Source: Macrotrachela quadricornifera (taxonomy: Eukaryota > Rotifera > Eurotatoria > Philodinida > Philodinidae). Taken from it: DNA of 64,000 nt. Positions 29,924 to 44,513 of this stretch are shown in pieces; position 1 is the stretch's first letter; each line of letters opens with the position of its first letter. The stretch is from contig JAJEKB010020608.1 of assembly GCA_022393335.1 (NCBI GenBank), positions 119,423-183,422 of the forward strand. Direction: 5' to 3'. The translations under genes were made by a program, and so were the position numbers. The notes below the pieces were generated by a model. It did no database searches. It saw nothing but the letters and a program-made list of their open reading frames with translations, and was not told where the DNA came from.

Positions 29924-32900
29924 ATATATGTAGAAGCATATAAATAAAAACAGAATAAGATTTACTGTCATTAATGTTATTGAAGAAGAGTACGTGAAAA
30001 ATTGTACACTTTTGATCTTACATAATTTTTGCTGAGCTTTTCAAGATGTATCTTTCGAGAAAAAAATATAAAGATTTTTTCATTTATCCATGCAAACATA
30101 TTTCCAAAACAAACTAGAAAAGTCATCAGTGCGAATCAATAGGAATTTGTTTATATAATTAGCTTTTCTAGAGCTTTCAACAGCACAGTTTTTGAAAAAT
30201 ATCAAGTTTTTTTTAACCATAGAAAAAATATGTTTGTAATGCAAATTAATAAAATGATCAGTTTTTTATAAGCAAGTATCTGCAAAAAAATTCAAATTTG
30301 TTCAGCAAAAAAGCAGATTTTATCCGTAGGTGAACATCTATTCTTATTAGGATTAATTTAGACTAAGAAAAATAAATTTAAATAAGAAAAAAATCAAAGA
30401 GAAAATCCGAAGAAAACCCGAAGATCATTCCATAGAAATTCAAAGAACGGAAGGAAATAAGAAAATGGAAATTCAATTACTGTACTATCAAGGTTAATCT
30501 ATTCTTTGGTGATCTACTTCTTTTGTCTTTCTCATTCATCGACATTATTTTTGCTAGAGGTAATTTATAATATTTCAAATGAATAGACAGACTATGAAAG
30601 TGTTTGCATATGTAATTCTTAGAACAATTTGCAGTTGTATTTTGATGTTTCCCTATCTGGATCATGTTTCATTTCTAAACATCAAATATTAAATGATTTG
30701 TTGGATTAATTAAAAATTGTCAATTTTTATTTTATAAATTACGAGTTGGAATACGATATTGTTTTAAAGCGTCATCTAGAGGACAACGTACTTTTTTTAT
30801 TGATTTAGTTCATTGATACAATAGTATAATTTCGATAAAACATAACGTTCTTTAAATATTTCATCATCTTTAAAGTATTTATTATTTGTATCTAAAGAAT
30901 TATTTGTGGGAATGAAGGTGATACACTCTAACACATTTATTTTATAAACGATAAATTTAACTCATTATTTAATACTAGACTAACTAGATTTTTAAACCTT
31001 CAATTTCAATTGATATTTTACTTTTTACTTAGAATATCTTCGATCATGATTCGATTAATTCATGAACGGTCTTTTAATTTCATTGCTGAACTAATCTCTG
31101 TTTTTAACACTATATCACTTAGAAAATTATATCGAATAATAAATCACATACATGAGTATTTCATTACTTGATAATTATTATTTTAATGAGGATCGTGTTA
31201 AAGTAATCGTAGAATTAACTATTTCTAATAAACGAAGTTGAAAACATTAGAAGCTCAATAAATGAATGGTATAACACAAGATAAAAAACATGTCTACTAT
31301 AATTTTGTATCAAAAGTCACAATCGATTAACTACCTTCAATTTTTAAATATGTAGATTTTTTGTTTTGTTATTTGATAATCAAGCAAACATATCTGTTAA
31401 TAATTACAGCTAATTGCAACATATTAATTGATGTTATCACTTGTTTTTCAACAGAGGAAAAACAATCCATGTATCAAGAAAATATAATGCAAAAGTTCAC
31501 AGATTATATTTGTATAATGTATCATTATTACTCATCGATATCTCTTATAATTCGAACAACTAGTGCATTTCATATTTTTGTTGTACTTATTCACTGTTAG
31601 ATATTGTATATAATTCGACGTATTATACAAGTGGAGATCGAATAGTACAGAAAATTCATACTTAAGTCTTCTAATTGAGTTTTTTTTCTTATTTATATTC
31701 ATAGGCAAAACGATTTTCATGTAGAATAAATACAACTACATCATTATCGAAAGAATTCATATTCATACACACTAAGAGAGACTACATAGTAGTATACATA
31801 ATATGGTACTAATATAGAATTAATATCAACAAACGTGAAACCTTCTAACTACAGATTAACAAGTGGAATAAGTTAGAAGAATTCTATATATATATAACAA
31901 GATGAATTGATTCTCTTTTTTTTTTACTTTTCATCATCTATTTAATGATTATGATTACACTTGAATATTGACTCTTTTAACTAATTATATGTGTTAGTAG
32001 ACATAAAATGATAGTGTATGTCCTTTCATATTGCATAAAATTTTATCATGCATTAAAATAAATTTCTCACATAATTATCAGGGCGTACGAATATTTCTGT
32101 TGACAATGAAGATGACAATTTTAAGTCCATTGAATACATCCGATTATTCCATAAGGAAAATAATATATCCTCGGGACTAATCTCTTTTTTATTAAGGAAA
32201 TATATATGTCAGCAATGTTACTACTATATTGATGAGAAAATAAAAGAGACGATTTTTATTTAATTATATATACGTTTGTAGTGTATCCATCAATTATGTA
32301 AAAGGATGGCTATGTGGATCTTTCTTCAACATCATTAGATCAAACAAGTATTTGATGAACATTATCATGTTTTTCAAGTAAATGATACCCATTAGAAATA
32401 CTTATTTTTATATTTTATATTCAGACACGTATGTTATATTCATCATTCACGTACGCGTTATGATTAGTTATAACAGTTGCTTGAAGTGTTATTAATTTAA
32501 CACGGTAGATAATAAACATGTTTGAAATACTATATCATTCAATACACATTTAAAACGATCGCTTTATTTAAACATAAATACTTTGAATACTTTGCTATAT
32601 GCCTTGATCTTTTATATAGATTACAAGAGAAAATAGAAACAAATGAAAATTTAATTTCATTGTCTAACTTGTCAAATAGACTTTAATACGTAGCAAAAAA
32701 AAAACAAAGTTAACTATTGTCTAACAAAAAGTTATTTATATATATTCCATAGAGATTACGCATATATGTGCGTGCACATAATGACCTTGTATTGCGAGAA
32801 TGAGGAAAAAAAAGTTGTTAGTGGTCATTTAACAGATTTCTTATAATCTCGTGTTCACATTTTTTTTTCTTTCTTTTCCTAAGGGAATGAACATACATAT

Positions 32901-33130
32901 TGATTTAACTAAAGCAACACACATGCACGCACATTCCATTCTATGATGTAACAATTCACATTCTTATGTCTTCTCTTTTATAATTTCAATCAATGATAAA
33001 AAAAACAAATGTACAAGACAAAAAAAAGTGTATCTGACTTGAATTGTTAAAGAAAAAAAAAACTGAAGTGTCACTTAGAATTGTTAGATCATCATCTTAT
33101 TTCATTCACCGGTAATAAAAGAAATTGTCA
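29924..33130. other. 3.2 kb intergenic, 3' side of the cadherin gene
   Basis: AT-rich throughout, with short homopolymer runs. No exon, RNA gene or clear repeat could be supported; the last few hundred bases probably include the cadherin 3' UTR. Confidence 0.45.
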
Positions 33131-36100
33131 TTATAGATAATATTGATTAAATGGTGTGATATTTCTATAATTAAATGTTGTCATTGAATCAAGTACTTTT
33201 TTATATTCATTATTATTTTGAAAAAATTCTACATTTTCATTTGATAATTTTAATTGTGTTGATTCTGTACGTTTATTTAATTGATATTTTACTATAAGAT
33301 TAGTATTATTACCAGTTGGTGATGATGATGATGATGACGATGAATTTGTTTGATTATTATTTATATTATTATGATCTTTACATAGAATAATATATTTATC
33401 ATTGGATGATAAAAGAATTTTCCCAGTTGATTTATTTCCTGATTGATGATGATGATGATGATGATATACATCCATTTCTGATGAACCATAACATGAATCA
33501 TTATATGAAGAACTTGTATCACTATTTGTATTTGATTTTAATTTAATATTTGTCATATCTATAATAGCATCATTAATTAAGCAATGATTCTAAAATAAAT
33601 ATTAAATATATTAATAATTATTTTTTATTAATTAAATAATAATAATAATAATATACCTCTGTAAAACCAATTTGATCTTTAATAATATTTAATTGTTTAG
33701 ATTTTTTTAATGATATTTTTTTCTTATATTGTCTATAAAAAATAAATAAAATAAAAAATATCATAATTAATATTAATAAAAACATAATTGAAATAATAAT
33801 AATAATAATAATTTCAATTGATAATTTATTATTTAATTTTGAAGAAAGTATTTGTTGAAGTGTTATTGTATTTGAATAAAAAATTAAACGTATTGTATCA
33901 TTTGTTATTTTTGATGATGGATATTGATCATTATCATTAATTAATACGAATATATCTCGAATACCTAAACAATTTTCATCATTATGTATATAAATTGTAC
34001 CATTAGATAAAAATGTTAAATTACATATAAAGAATTTTTTAAATTGAAAAGAAATATAACTTAATGGTGAACGATCATGATCAAATGCATTTATATTTAT
34101 TGAACTAGTATTATCAATATTAATATAAATTAAACGTGATTCAATAGATATTTCAGGTGAATATTCATTAATTGGTTGAAGACATATTTGTATTTGACAT
34201 GTTGAATTTAATCCATCATGATCTGTTGCTGTGACAGTAAAATTTTCACATAATGAATTATTATCATAATCAAATTGTTTATTTATAAATATTTCACCTG
34301 TTAAAGAATTTATTATTAAATCTGATGATGATATTGAATAAATAATTATATTATTATCATAATCAATTGCTTTAACAAAACCAATTGATGTATTTATTGA
34401 TATTGTTTCATTAATATAATTAAATAAATAAAAATCTTTTTCAAATATTGGTTTATATTCATTTTTATCTAATATATTTATATAACATAATATATCTGTA
34501 TATAATTGTGATGGATATTTTCCATGATCATATGCACGTATTGTTAAATTATAATTTATTTGATATTCTCGATTAAGTTTTTCTTTTAAAAATAATTCAC
34601 CAGTTTGATTATTTAAATAAAAAAATTTTTTATATTTATTTGATATTAATTCATATGATATAAGACTATTTTCATTTAAATCCATATCATATGCTTGAAA
34701 TTTAATTATTGATTGATTATATTCTTGTTCTTCATTAAGAGTTATATTATAAAATAATTGATTAAATATTGGTGGAGAATCATTTATATCAAGTATATTT
34801 AAATAAATTATTTTGATTATTTTATGTTGAATTTTTAAACCAAAATCTTCAATTATTAAATTAAATGTATAATTTGATTGTTGTTCACGATCAAATAATT
34901 GTCTTGTATATATTGAAAACATATTATTTATTGTATTTGTTATATTTAATTTTAATGAATCATTTGTTTCAATCCAACATTGAACTTTTCCATTTAAATT
35001 TGAATCAAAATCTTCAACTAATATATGCATTAATAATGTATTTATAGATGTTTCTTCACTTATATATAATGTATCATTTATAAATTGAAAATATTCCGAT
35101 ACACGAATATTTATTATTGGTTTATTATCATTTTCATCTTCAATATTTATAATAATAACTGTATAAACAGGAACAGATACAGGACCTGAATCTTGTGCTG
35201 TTATTGGTATACGATATTCTTTATATTGTTCATAATCAAGTGAATCAATAAGAAATAATTCTCCTGTTTGAGAATTTAATTGAAATGTTTTACGAATTAA
35301 TTCAGATACTTGAGAACCAAATTTATATGTAATATGACTGTTTTCATTCGAATCATTATCAATAGCATGAATACGAAGAAGTGATTTAGTTAATGATGGA
35401 AGAATATTTTCGGAAATATTTATTATATATGGAGTTTGTTGATCAAATATAGGAACATTATCATTAACATCACTAATAAATATATGAATAGATAGTGTTG
35501 TAGTTAAATTTTCTTGATCACTAGCTGTTAATTCAAGTTCATAAAAATCTTGTGTTTCACGATCTAATGGTTCGGTAACATTTAAAGCTGGAAGGAATAA
35601 GAAATAATTAAAATAAGAAATAGAAAAAAAAAACCAACAAAAAATTTATACCAATTTGATTCGAACCAAATAAGATAAGTTCAAATGGATTTTTAATTGT
35701 TTTATTAAGCCAATAAATAAGTTTATCATCTTCACCATCTTTATCTGTTGCACTTGGTATAGGTAATACATGTCCAACTAAAGAAAGAAAAAAAGTATAT
35801 ATCTATTCTCAAAATAATATTTATAAACTATTGAGTAGAAAATTCATTTAAAATGTTTGCTATAAGACTCCAATTAGTCCTCAGAATGTCATGCATTCAC
35901 GCATAAAAGGTCATCTATTGTATAACATATACATACATACCAGGCACGCCTTCACTTATATTCAATTGAATAATCTGATTATGTCTTATATTATCTAAAA
36001 ATTCTGGTCGAAATTCATTAACATCTTCAATAGTTAATATTAATGAAATAATATCTCGTGGTTGACCATTTTCTTTTAAAACAAAATCCATATAAATTTC

Positions 36101-36391
36101 ACATGGATGACATAAAGAATTTTCACATAATTTAATACGACAAAATTCTTCACGATCAATTAAACGACTTGTACGTAACTTTTGTCCATCAACAAGAAAA
36201 TATGTTGTATATGGTGAATTTATATTTAAAAATTCTATTGATTGTTGATAATTAACAGTAAGCATTTTATCAAGAGATGTTATTGTATAATATAAATCAA
36301 CATTTTCTTTAACTGATGTACGATATTTTAAACGTGATGATAGTATCAATGGTATGAAGAATATTATAAATATTATATAAATACGTACCAT
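33131..36391 (-). CDS. Protocadherin-like cadherin, single-pass membrane protein, 4 exons
   Basis: Calcium-dependent adhesion receptor. Exons 36391-35941, 35777-35652, 35587-33657 and 33589-33131 join in frame to 988 residues. Residues 1-19 are a signal peptide. About six tandem cadherin repeats follow, marked by DVNEFRPEF, DVNDNVPIF, DENDNKPII, DINDSPPIF and DKNEYKPIF linkers and LDRE/LDYE and TASD/AYDHG calcium motifs. One very Ile-rich transmembrane helix lies at about 783-809, then a basic stop and a 175-residue tail. The tail has homopolymer runs (HHHHHH and SSSSSSSS) and an NHCLINDAIIDM stretch. One large exon encoding most of the ectodomain is typical of protocadherins, but no delta- or clustered-type signature was identified. 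CTTCAG just upstream of the ATG is acceptor-like. Confidence 0.88.
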
Positions 36392-39300
36392 TCTTTTGAG
36401 AATTCTGAAGAATAATTAGAAACGATTTAATTGTCAATAATCTCTTCTGTCACAAATCTGTTATTTTGAATAAATGTAAAGAAAAGCTTATTATACCTGT
36501 ATTGAAATCCCAACATTTAAAACAAACTTTTGATGTATAAGTTATATACACTTAGTGATCGGTGACTGTGTGTTCAACAAAAAAATATGGAAGTAAAGAA
36601 AGAAAAAAAAACCGAGAAAGAGACAAAGAGAAGGAGAGAAAGAAAAGAAAAGAAAAAAAAAGATATATATGTAGAAGGAAGAAAATGACTTGCTGACCAA
36701 CGTAAATTACTAAAATAGTGTTTGTTCAATAAGAGATCATTTAAATGGCAATTTATTTCAAAGTACAAACTAGTCAATGAACTAATCAACACTATGTCAT
36801 AACTATACAAATACAAGTTATTGTATAGAGTGACAAACGTATTGTCTGCTTGAGTGATCATGCTTGAGTAATTGAACCCGGATGAGTTGATGATTGTAAT
36901 AATAGTTGTAGTCAAGTTGAATGATTACATTCAACCAGTTAGTTATTCTGTTCATTTATTCTCTTGAGACCTCGATTAAAAATAACATTTTTTCTATGAT
37001 GATGATGATAATGACAATGATGACACTTCTTCAGGATTCTTTTTTCTTTTTTACATCATATTTAATTCTCACGAGAAATGATGATTAATATATCAAACTT
37101 ATCCAATGATAAAAGCTGAATCCAAGAAGAATTAATTATCCATCAATACTAAAACAATATATTTTCTACGTATATTAGTAAAGAAATAATGAAGAAATTG
37201 GAGATACAAATATGAATATTTCATCCAACTATTATCATTAGTTCATCCATTAAAGGTTGTTACTAATGTAAACAGCAATAGACAATACTAAATGAGATAG
37301 ATAAATCAAGGATTGTGTCGAATCTAATTTCCTCATCATGTTCTCTCAAATTAACTTGTTACAAACAATTAACAAATCATTGTTAGTCTTTTTTTTTCTA
37401 TTTATATACAGTCAAACTAAGAATGCCAATGAGTTTGTTCATAATGGTATCAGTATGATATGTATGACATTTTTTCTTGTTCTTATTTGCAATCCATTAG
37501 TCAGACGACGATGTCAGCATTGAAATATTAATACTGGACATTGCATGTCTATTTACAATAGAAGACAGAAAAAAATATATATATGCGAATATGTACTTGA
37601 ACACTTTAATCAAGCGAGAAAAATCGACTTCCTATTTTGATTTATCAATCATATTCGTTTATGTCCATTATCGTTCAAATATAATTATATTTAGTAAGAC
37701 GAGACAAGCATAAGCTTTCGTGTTTGATTTCGAAGACTACTAACCATCTGTATGTGTCAACTCAATTGTCTGAATTGAAGAAAGAATGTAAAATGTTGGC
37801 GTCGTCATTAACGATAACTTTGACAACAAGTCGATAAATCAAACATTGCACATGCTATCAAGGCTTTTACACTAGCCCACTTCCGCTTGTCAAAATAACT
37901 TCTAGTTAAAGAATAAAATGCTTCTTTCCTTAAAAAATTAATAGTGACAACATTTTTATTCTTTTATATTTCAATTTAAACTTTCTCTTAACCAAATAAT
38001 TCTAAACTAATGCATTTATGTAATTTGATCATAAAGAACAAATGACCATCATCTTATTGTCATTTTCTCGAGCGTATATTTCAATCACGTACTGTAAATA
38101 TACGAATAATGAATATGATTGAACCAACTGGTGGTCAATGCTTGAATTTCTTAACTTGGCATGACACTTTTCTCTTTCTCTCATCACTAATTAAATTGAG
38201 GAAGGTCTGTCAAGGAAAAATGAATTTTTTTTTGCTTATTTAACAACTCATCATCATTACCATGTGTTAATGGTTATTTCAATCTGTTTGATACCTATGC
38301 TAATCAAAAACTATGATGGCTTGTCATTTAGTTAATCAATGGAACGGTCAACTTTCATTTTGACTATGAAGAAAAGAGAATTAGATAGAAAAGATAATTA
38401 TAAATATATTTCCGTCTTCCTCTTTCTCATATTTCAAAAAGAACGGCAACCGACATTTCTATTTAGTTTTTATCTCAACATAATGAATATGGTGATAGTG
38501 ACCGTCGCGCCATCGTAGAAACTCCAACAGTGAAAAAAAAATGTATCATGTCCATGAACATTGTTCACACTTTATAATTCTTATAGGTTATAATGAGGAA
38601 TGAATGGAAATGAAATGAATATGAATTTACAGAAAAGAGAGAGAAAGAAAGGCGTCCTTGTCGCCTGTCTCATCAAACTCGTGCCGTGATGAGATATTCT
38701 TTAGAACAATATAGCCATTGCCGATGGTCACACTATCTTTTTTGTTGTTAGCACTGCTAATGAAACTAGCATAATCACATCTATAGACATTGAATGCTAC
38801 TTTTTTTAAATACTACATATTTTAATAGCTTGTTGAAAGATAGAAGGTCATGAACAACCGATGTACTTTTTCTTTTCCTTGAATGATAAATACGATTACG
38901 AATCGTTTAAATTGAAGTGAAGAGCGATGAAGAATGTACGTCCACAAAATGAACAAATTGTATATTAATGTAATACTAACAATAGAAAATAAATAATAAA
39001 TAGTTGATTTTTCTACAACAAGAATTGAATGATATGTTGATGAAAATATATTTCATTAACAACTCGATTTAAAATCTACATTAGACTATATAATTATATA
39101 TATTTCTGATCTACATCATTACTATTTTATTAGTAATATTCATACTTCATTTGTTAGCTGTGAATCATTTTATTATTTATCGTATTTAAAGAATATAAAA
39201 TCTAATTCCCATATAGTATTAAATATCATCTCACCGTTTGGAGATGAATTAATAGTTTTTGTGAAAATACACTTGCTGTATTGTAGGACATGTCTTTACT

Positions 39301-42300
39301 AAAGATATTAGGAAACTATAATAAAGTAAAATGCAAAGAAAATGAGATCAAATGTAGATGGTTAGTGGAAATGATCGGTGATGAAATGTTCAACATATAA
39401 TATTTTCGTAAAGCAGAGCCAGGGTAGATTTTATTATACAAAGTCTCTTACCTTATTCTCTTCTTGAATCAAGTCGAAGCCACCATAGATTCTTTCCTCA
39501 CCAAACAAATCGAACACAGTTATCTGTTGTTTCCATCATTTGGAATATTCCACTGATGATGACAATTCGCCAGTCGTTTAGAGTAAGAACTACAGAATTT
39601 AATTGGAACAATACTATGTGGTCATCTCCAGCTCTATCTAAAAATATTTCTCAATTGTTTAAATGGTGCAACAATATACCACCAAGTGATTACAATGTGC
39701 TTACTACCATTTGTTGAATAATCTGCTAAATCAAACAAATTTATTACAGTTGCAAGATGTACTGTTGGTCTTCATCAAAAACCTTCTTTTTCTTTTGTAG
39801 TATCACGAAAATTCAATAGCCATTTTCCTTTCAACGAATTGCTTCTAAAATCAGAGATGATGATCATGTACATTATAGAATATAATACAAGAAAGAAGAG
39901 ACGAAAGTCAGGAGAGTGACACTGATTTGATACATTATTTTAATTATTGCTGTGTAATATTTATATCCTGTTTATATCATGAATATATCACAACATTGAC
40001 TCGTAAAATTAAGTTACTTAAAACACTAAAAGGAAAAGATAGATAAGACTCTTCGTAAAGGAGCAACTTTTCTGATATAAAAAGCCAGATATTTATGAAT
40101 GAATAAAGATAATGATCTATTCTGTTTCCTTAAAGTCAGCTTTGCGTATTTTCCTAAATAATCTCTCAAAGCCTAGACAATTGTTATGCATTTATCTTTT
40201 ATCAAAGAAAGTTTTGTGTATACCTTTGACGCTAATGTTTTCGTTGAATAGATCGTCGTCATAATTTGCTTGCACTCATATGCATCAGTCTATACTTTAA
40301 CATACTAATGAAATTTCAAATTTTCCATTGATCAGATTAAAATAATGAGAATTTAGATGTTCAAATAATAAAATAGCTTTTTTTTCTACATCTAATCTAT
40401 TGTTCTTAAAGTGAAAGAATATATTATATCAATGTTTTCGAGAGGGAATGTAATAATTACAAGATAATAAAAGAAAATTGTTTTCAATCTACAGAAACAA
40501 CAAAACAACGGAAGTTTTCGCTTATGTAGCTGACAGAACCAGTAAATAATTGTAAATGAAACATTAAATATTACTCTCTATTATTGAACAGATGATCGAG
40601 ACCATATTTTATAGAGAAATAAAAGACTTTCATAAGGTTGTACAGATAGAGAAAAGCATATACTGTCATATCAGCATCTAATATCATCCAAAGAATTTAT
40701 AAGTTCTTTTTTATGTCATCGTTTATTTATGATTATTTTTACTCCTTTTTTTTCAAATATTTATTTTGTGTGATACTTATTACCATAAGATGAACTATGT
40801 GCAATGGTATAAAAAGAAATTTTTGAAAATGAAAAGATAAAACGCGTATATCTACATTTTTTTTTGCCTTTCATTATAATCAGTGTTCTTAATACATAAT
40901 TGTCAACCAATTATCATAAATTCAAACATAATTATAACAAACATAATGCACTAACTGCCAAAGAAATTGCAAGCAAATTATTACTAATATAGTAAAATAT
41001 TAATCAACTTTGTGTTTATAAACAGAATTATCCAAATACATCATTTACACCAAGTATTCATCACTCAACGAATTTATTTATGTAAGTATATAGAAAATAC
41101 ATTTCATATAAATATCTACAATAAAGGTACACTATTGTAGGAACTTGAAATATCATTCTGAATCTATGAAACGGTTCTCTCATAATATAGAACTTATATG
41201 ATTCATTGGATTATTGTATAAGAATCTATTTAAAAAAAAGTAAAAGATCACACTATGATGGACGAAGTTTTTATGATTATTTTTATGAATGAATAGTTAT
41301 AAAATAAAAAAGTTAAATAGATACCATTTATAATTTTTTTTTCAAATCCTATTGAGAATTTGCATAAAATACAGATGAAAGATGAAATATAAATCATTTA
41401 CCTACGTATATAATTGTTATAGGATCAAATTGATTATGCTAAAAAAATCTTCGTTCTATATGATATTAACTTAAGAAAAAAGCTTTATATCATCAATCAA
41501 AAGCATCGATGTTTTTGAAATCTATCACTCTATTTTAGTTTGATAAAATAATGAGCTTGAAAACTTGAGACAAAAACACAATGGTAGCATATTCCAAGAT
41601 TCTATTTCGTATTTAATCAACATACTATGAAAGTATCAAAAATCTGCATTTTTCGTTACTTCTAGAGTTTTCTTTCGCAATTTTGGAATTTTCTGTCATC
41701 TTCTTTATCTGTTAACCATCTTGCATTTACATGTTGCGGTTTATAAATGTAAGGCAAGACAAAAATATATGGGTTCATAGAGAATCTCACGCTCTATCAG
41801 GATATTTAATTACTTTTCTAAGAAAGGTAATATTATAGTGATGAAAAATTCCAAAAACAAATTTTGATGACAGTGAAAAATTCATGTATATATCTTGCAT
41901 AAAAAAATTATGATATAGATATGAGAGTAGTATCAACGAATTAAATTGTTTATTTGAGTATTTTCGATGTAATCAAAAAAAAGAATATTGAATTATAATG
42001 TTGTTTCAAATTGTCTAGGAAAATTAAATGCGAAATTGCTGCATGACTGTAAAACAAAATTGGTAAGAAAAATCTTATGAAAATAGAAATAATTTATCAT
42101 CTAAAAAACATTCTAATTCAATGATTGTATGAATCTATTGAGTAATATTGAAAATGATCTAAAGTAAAATTTTAGTAGAGTTGATTTTGCAAAAATGTTC
42201 GGAAATATGAATTTCATCGCAAAGAGTGTGGCTTGGAACTTCTAGCCACTGCTAGAAGGATACTGTTTCAGTTTAGACACAGCTCTCACTCTCACTCTCG

Positions 42301-43013
42301 CCGGCAGTCGCTAAAAGCCTACTACCAAAGTCTGTAAGAACAAATTTCTGTTTCTCTTTTTCAACGTTTATACATTAGACAGTTTTAGATTTCAACATTT
42401 CTATTTTCGACATTACTTAGGCATATTAATTATATAACAGTTGTTCATATGACATTCTTATCTAGACATTTAAAACTAATGACTTTTACAAACTTTCATT
42501 GTTATGCTTAACATTTACTACTTTTATCTTTTATTGTACTGATTCATCCTTTGGAATATAAAAGTATTAAAAAAAAATACATGCAAAAATATCACTTAAT
42601 TGTTTACCATCGAGTGATTCTTTTACAATATGCCATATAAAATCAAAAAAAGATTAAAATAATTGTTTTTCTTCGTTTGATTTATAGCTTTTAAACTTAG
42701 AAAATTAAAAAACCTTTTTTTTGTTAACAATATTGATGAAAATATACTAGGGGTCGATGAGGAAAAAAATAATATTGCAGATGATTACGCATTCTCTTCT
42801 GTTTTTTACTCCCAACGTTAAAGTACGATGGGAGCATATATTTTTTTCCTGTTCTATAAGAACAAACGCACACCATGAAGGACATTGCTAGGTTTTTTTT
42901 TCTTTTTTTTGTATTTACTATATACATCTACGAATCATTTTGCGTCATATATATACTTTTAACAATATACATCTACGAATAATATTGCATCATATATATT
43001 TTGCACTGCAGTT
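36392..43013. other. 6.6 kb divergent intergenic spacer
   Basis: Separates two divergent genes (cadherin - and transporter +). Mostly AT-rich, with some less AT-biased patches such as about 42230-42330. No exon, RNA or inverted repeat could be supported. It is by far the longest clean spacer here and may carry regulatory elements of either gene; that is inference. Confidence 0.5.
42920..43003. repeat. Tandem ~45-bp duplication before the transporter ATG
   Basis: ATATACATCTACGAAT recurs at 42920 and 42965, each followed by a TTGCRTCATATATAT tract. The second copy ends about 10 nt before the transporter start codon. Confidence 0.7.
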
Positions 43014-44218
43014 ATGGTAAGTGCAAATTCTTTCGTTTTATCAATCCTACAACATATGTATTGTCCTAGACTGAAGAGCAGAAAGCACCACTTCATACGA
43101 TATCACTTAATGTAACTGAGGAATCGAAGACATCATCATCATCATCTTTTTTTAAAACTCTATGGCGTCGATTACATGAACATTCAGGAATTTGGTATAT
43201 GTTAACAGCTAATATTATATTTGCATGTTGTACATTTTCATTAAAACTTATTCCAGCTGATATGTTTGATATAATGATTGTTCGATTTTTAGTACAATCA
43301 GTTGTATTTGGTACATATGCTGCTTTTTATAAGCATTATAATGTTTTTGATACTAATGGACAACCTATTGCTAGTACATTGAATATATTAATGTCAAGTG
43401 GAACAAATTTAACTTATTTAGCTGCATTTTATTTTCTTCCATTATCGGATTTAAATACTATTAAATATACATATATTGTTTGGGCAGCAATATTATCTGT
43501 TATGTTTCTTAAAGATCGCTTTAAAGCTCCCAATGCTATTTCTTTAGTATTAACACTTTTTGGATTGATTCTTGCTACAAAACCTCATTTTTTTATTAAA
43601 ACTTTAAGTCATATATTTGATGAACCAATAGTATCTACAACAATAACAACAACAACAATAACGACAACACCAATAACAGCTACGACAACTAAAATTATTT
43701 TTGTTGCCGCTAAGACTTCACCATATTATTATATAGGTATTATTTTAGCTTTTTTATCATCCTTAACAAAAGCTGTACAAATGATTGCACGAAAACAATT
43801 AATTAAAAAAAAACAACCATATTCTGTTATGAATTTTCAATTTACAGCTTTTGCTTTATTTGTTTCAATTCTTTATAGTATTATTCGACGATTTTGGCAA
43901 CCAGGTCCATATCCCTGGAAATGGATGTTTACAGTTGGTCTTGTTATTGGTTGTTTTCAATTATTGACAAATACATTTTATGCTAAAGCATTAAAAAGAG
44001 AAAATGTTCAATTATTATCTATACTTGGTACACTTGATATACTTTATGCTTGTTTATTACAATATGTATTTCTTCGATTAACAAAATCTTGGATGTTTTA
44101 TGTAGGAGCAACATTTATTGTTATATCAGCAATTATACTTTCAATTGATAGTCATTTAACAAATAAAAAACAAAGAAAAAAACAACTGACTATGGAAAAT
44201 GAAAAGATTGATATTTGA
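43014..44218 (+). CDS. SLC35G-like: SLC35G-like drug/metabolite (EamA) transporter
   Basis: Multi-pass membrane carrier of the drug/metabolite transporter superfamily; substrate unknown. Exon 1 appears to be just the ATG (43014-43016), intron 43017-43069, exon 2 43070-44218; 383 residues. The N-terminus is cytosolic and Ser-rich (TSSSSSFF), then about ten hydrophobic helices in two EamA halves. The first half contains DMFDIMIVRFLVQS and LSDLNTIKYTYIVWAAILS, the second QFTAFALFVSILYS and NVQLLSILGTLDILYACLL. A Thr/Ile-rich insert (VSTTITTTTITTTPITATTT) separates the halves, and a Lys-rich tail ends the protein. If the ATG-only exon is wrong, the first internal ATG at 43199 lies 43 codons in and would still keep most helices. 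AATAAA at 44280-44285. Convergent with HEXD. Confidence 0.82.
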
Positions 44219-44513
44219 TTTATACATGTTTTTTTTTCTTTTATTCTGTTAAAAACGGTTTTTATTAATTAGTAATCATAATAAAATGAAATTTACTATA
44301 TTAATTGTCTAATCAACTAATAAAATAATCATTTCATGTCAAATTTATAATAAATTTAATAATGAAAAGAAGATATATTTCTAAAATCTCAATTAAACTA
44401 AAAAAAAAAACAATCATAATGATTTCTATTTCATATAAAAACAAAATTTCTATTTCATAAAAACAAATGACTAGAACATTAAAATCGTTATTCTCTTATA
44501 AAAATTCTTTTTT
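44219..44513. other. Convergent 3' spacer
   Basis: 295 bp of AT-rich sequence shared by the 3' ends of the transporter (+) and HEXD (-); it includes the transporter AATAAA at 44280. Confidence 0.6.
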
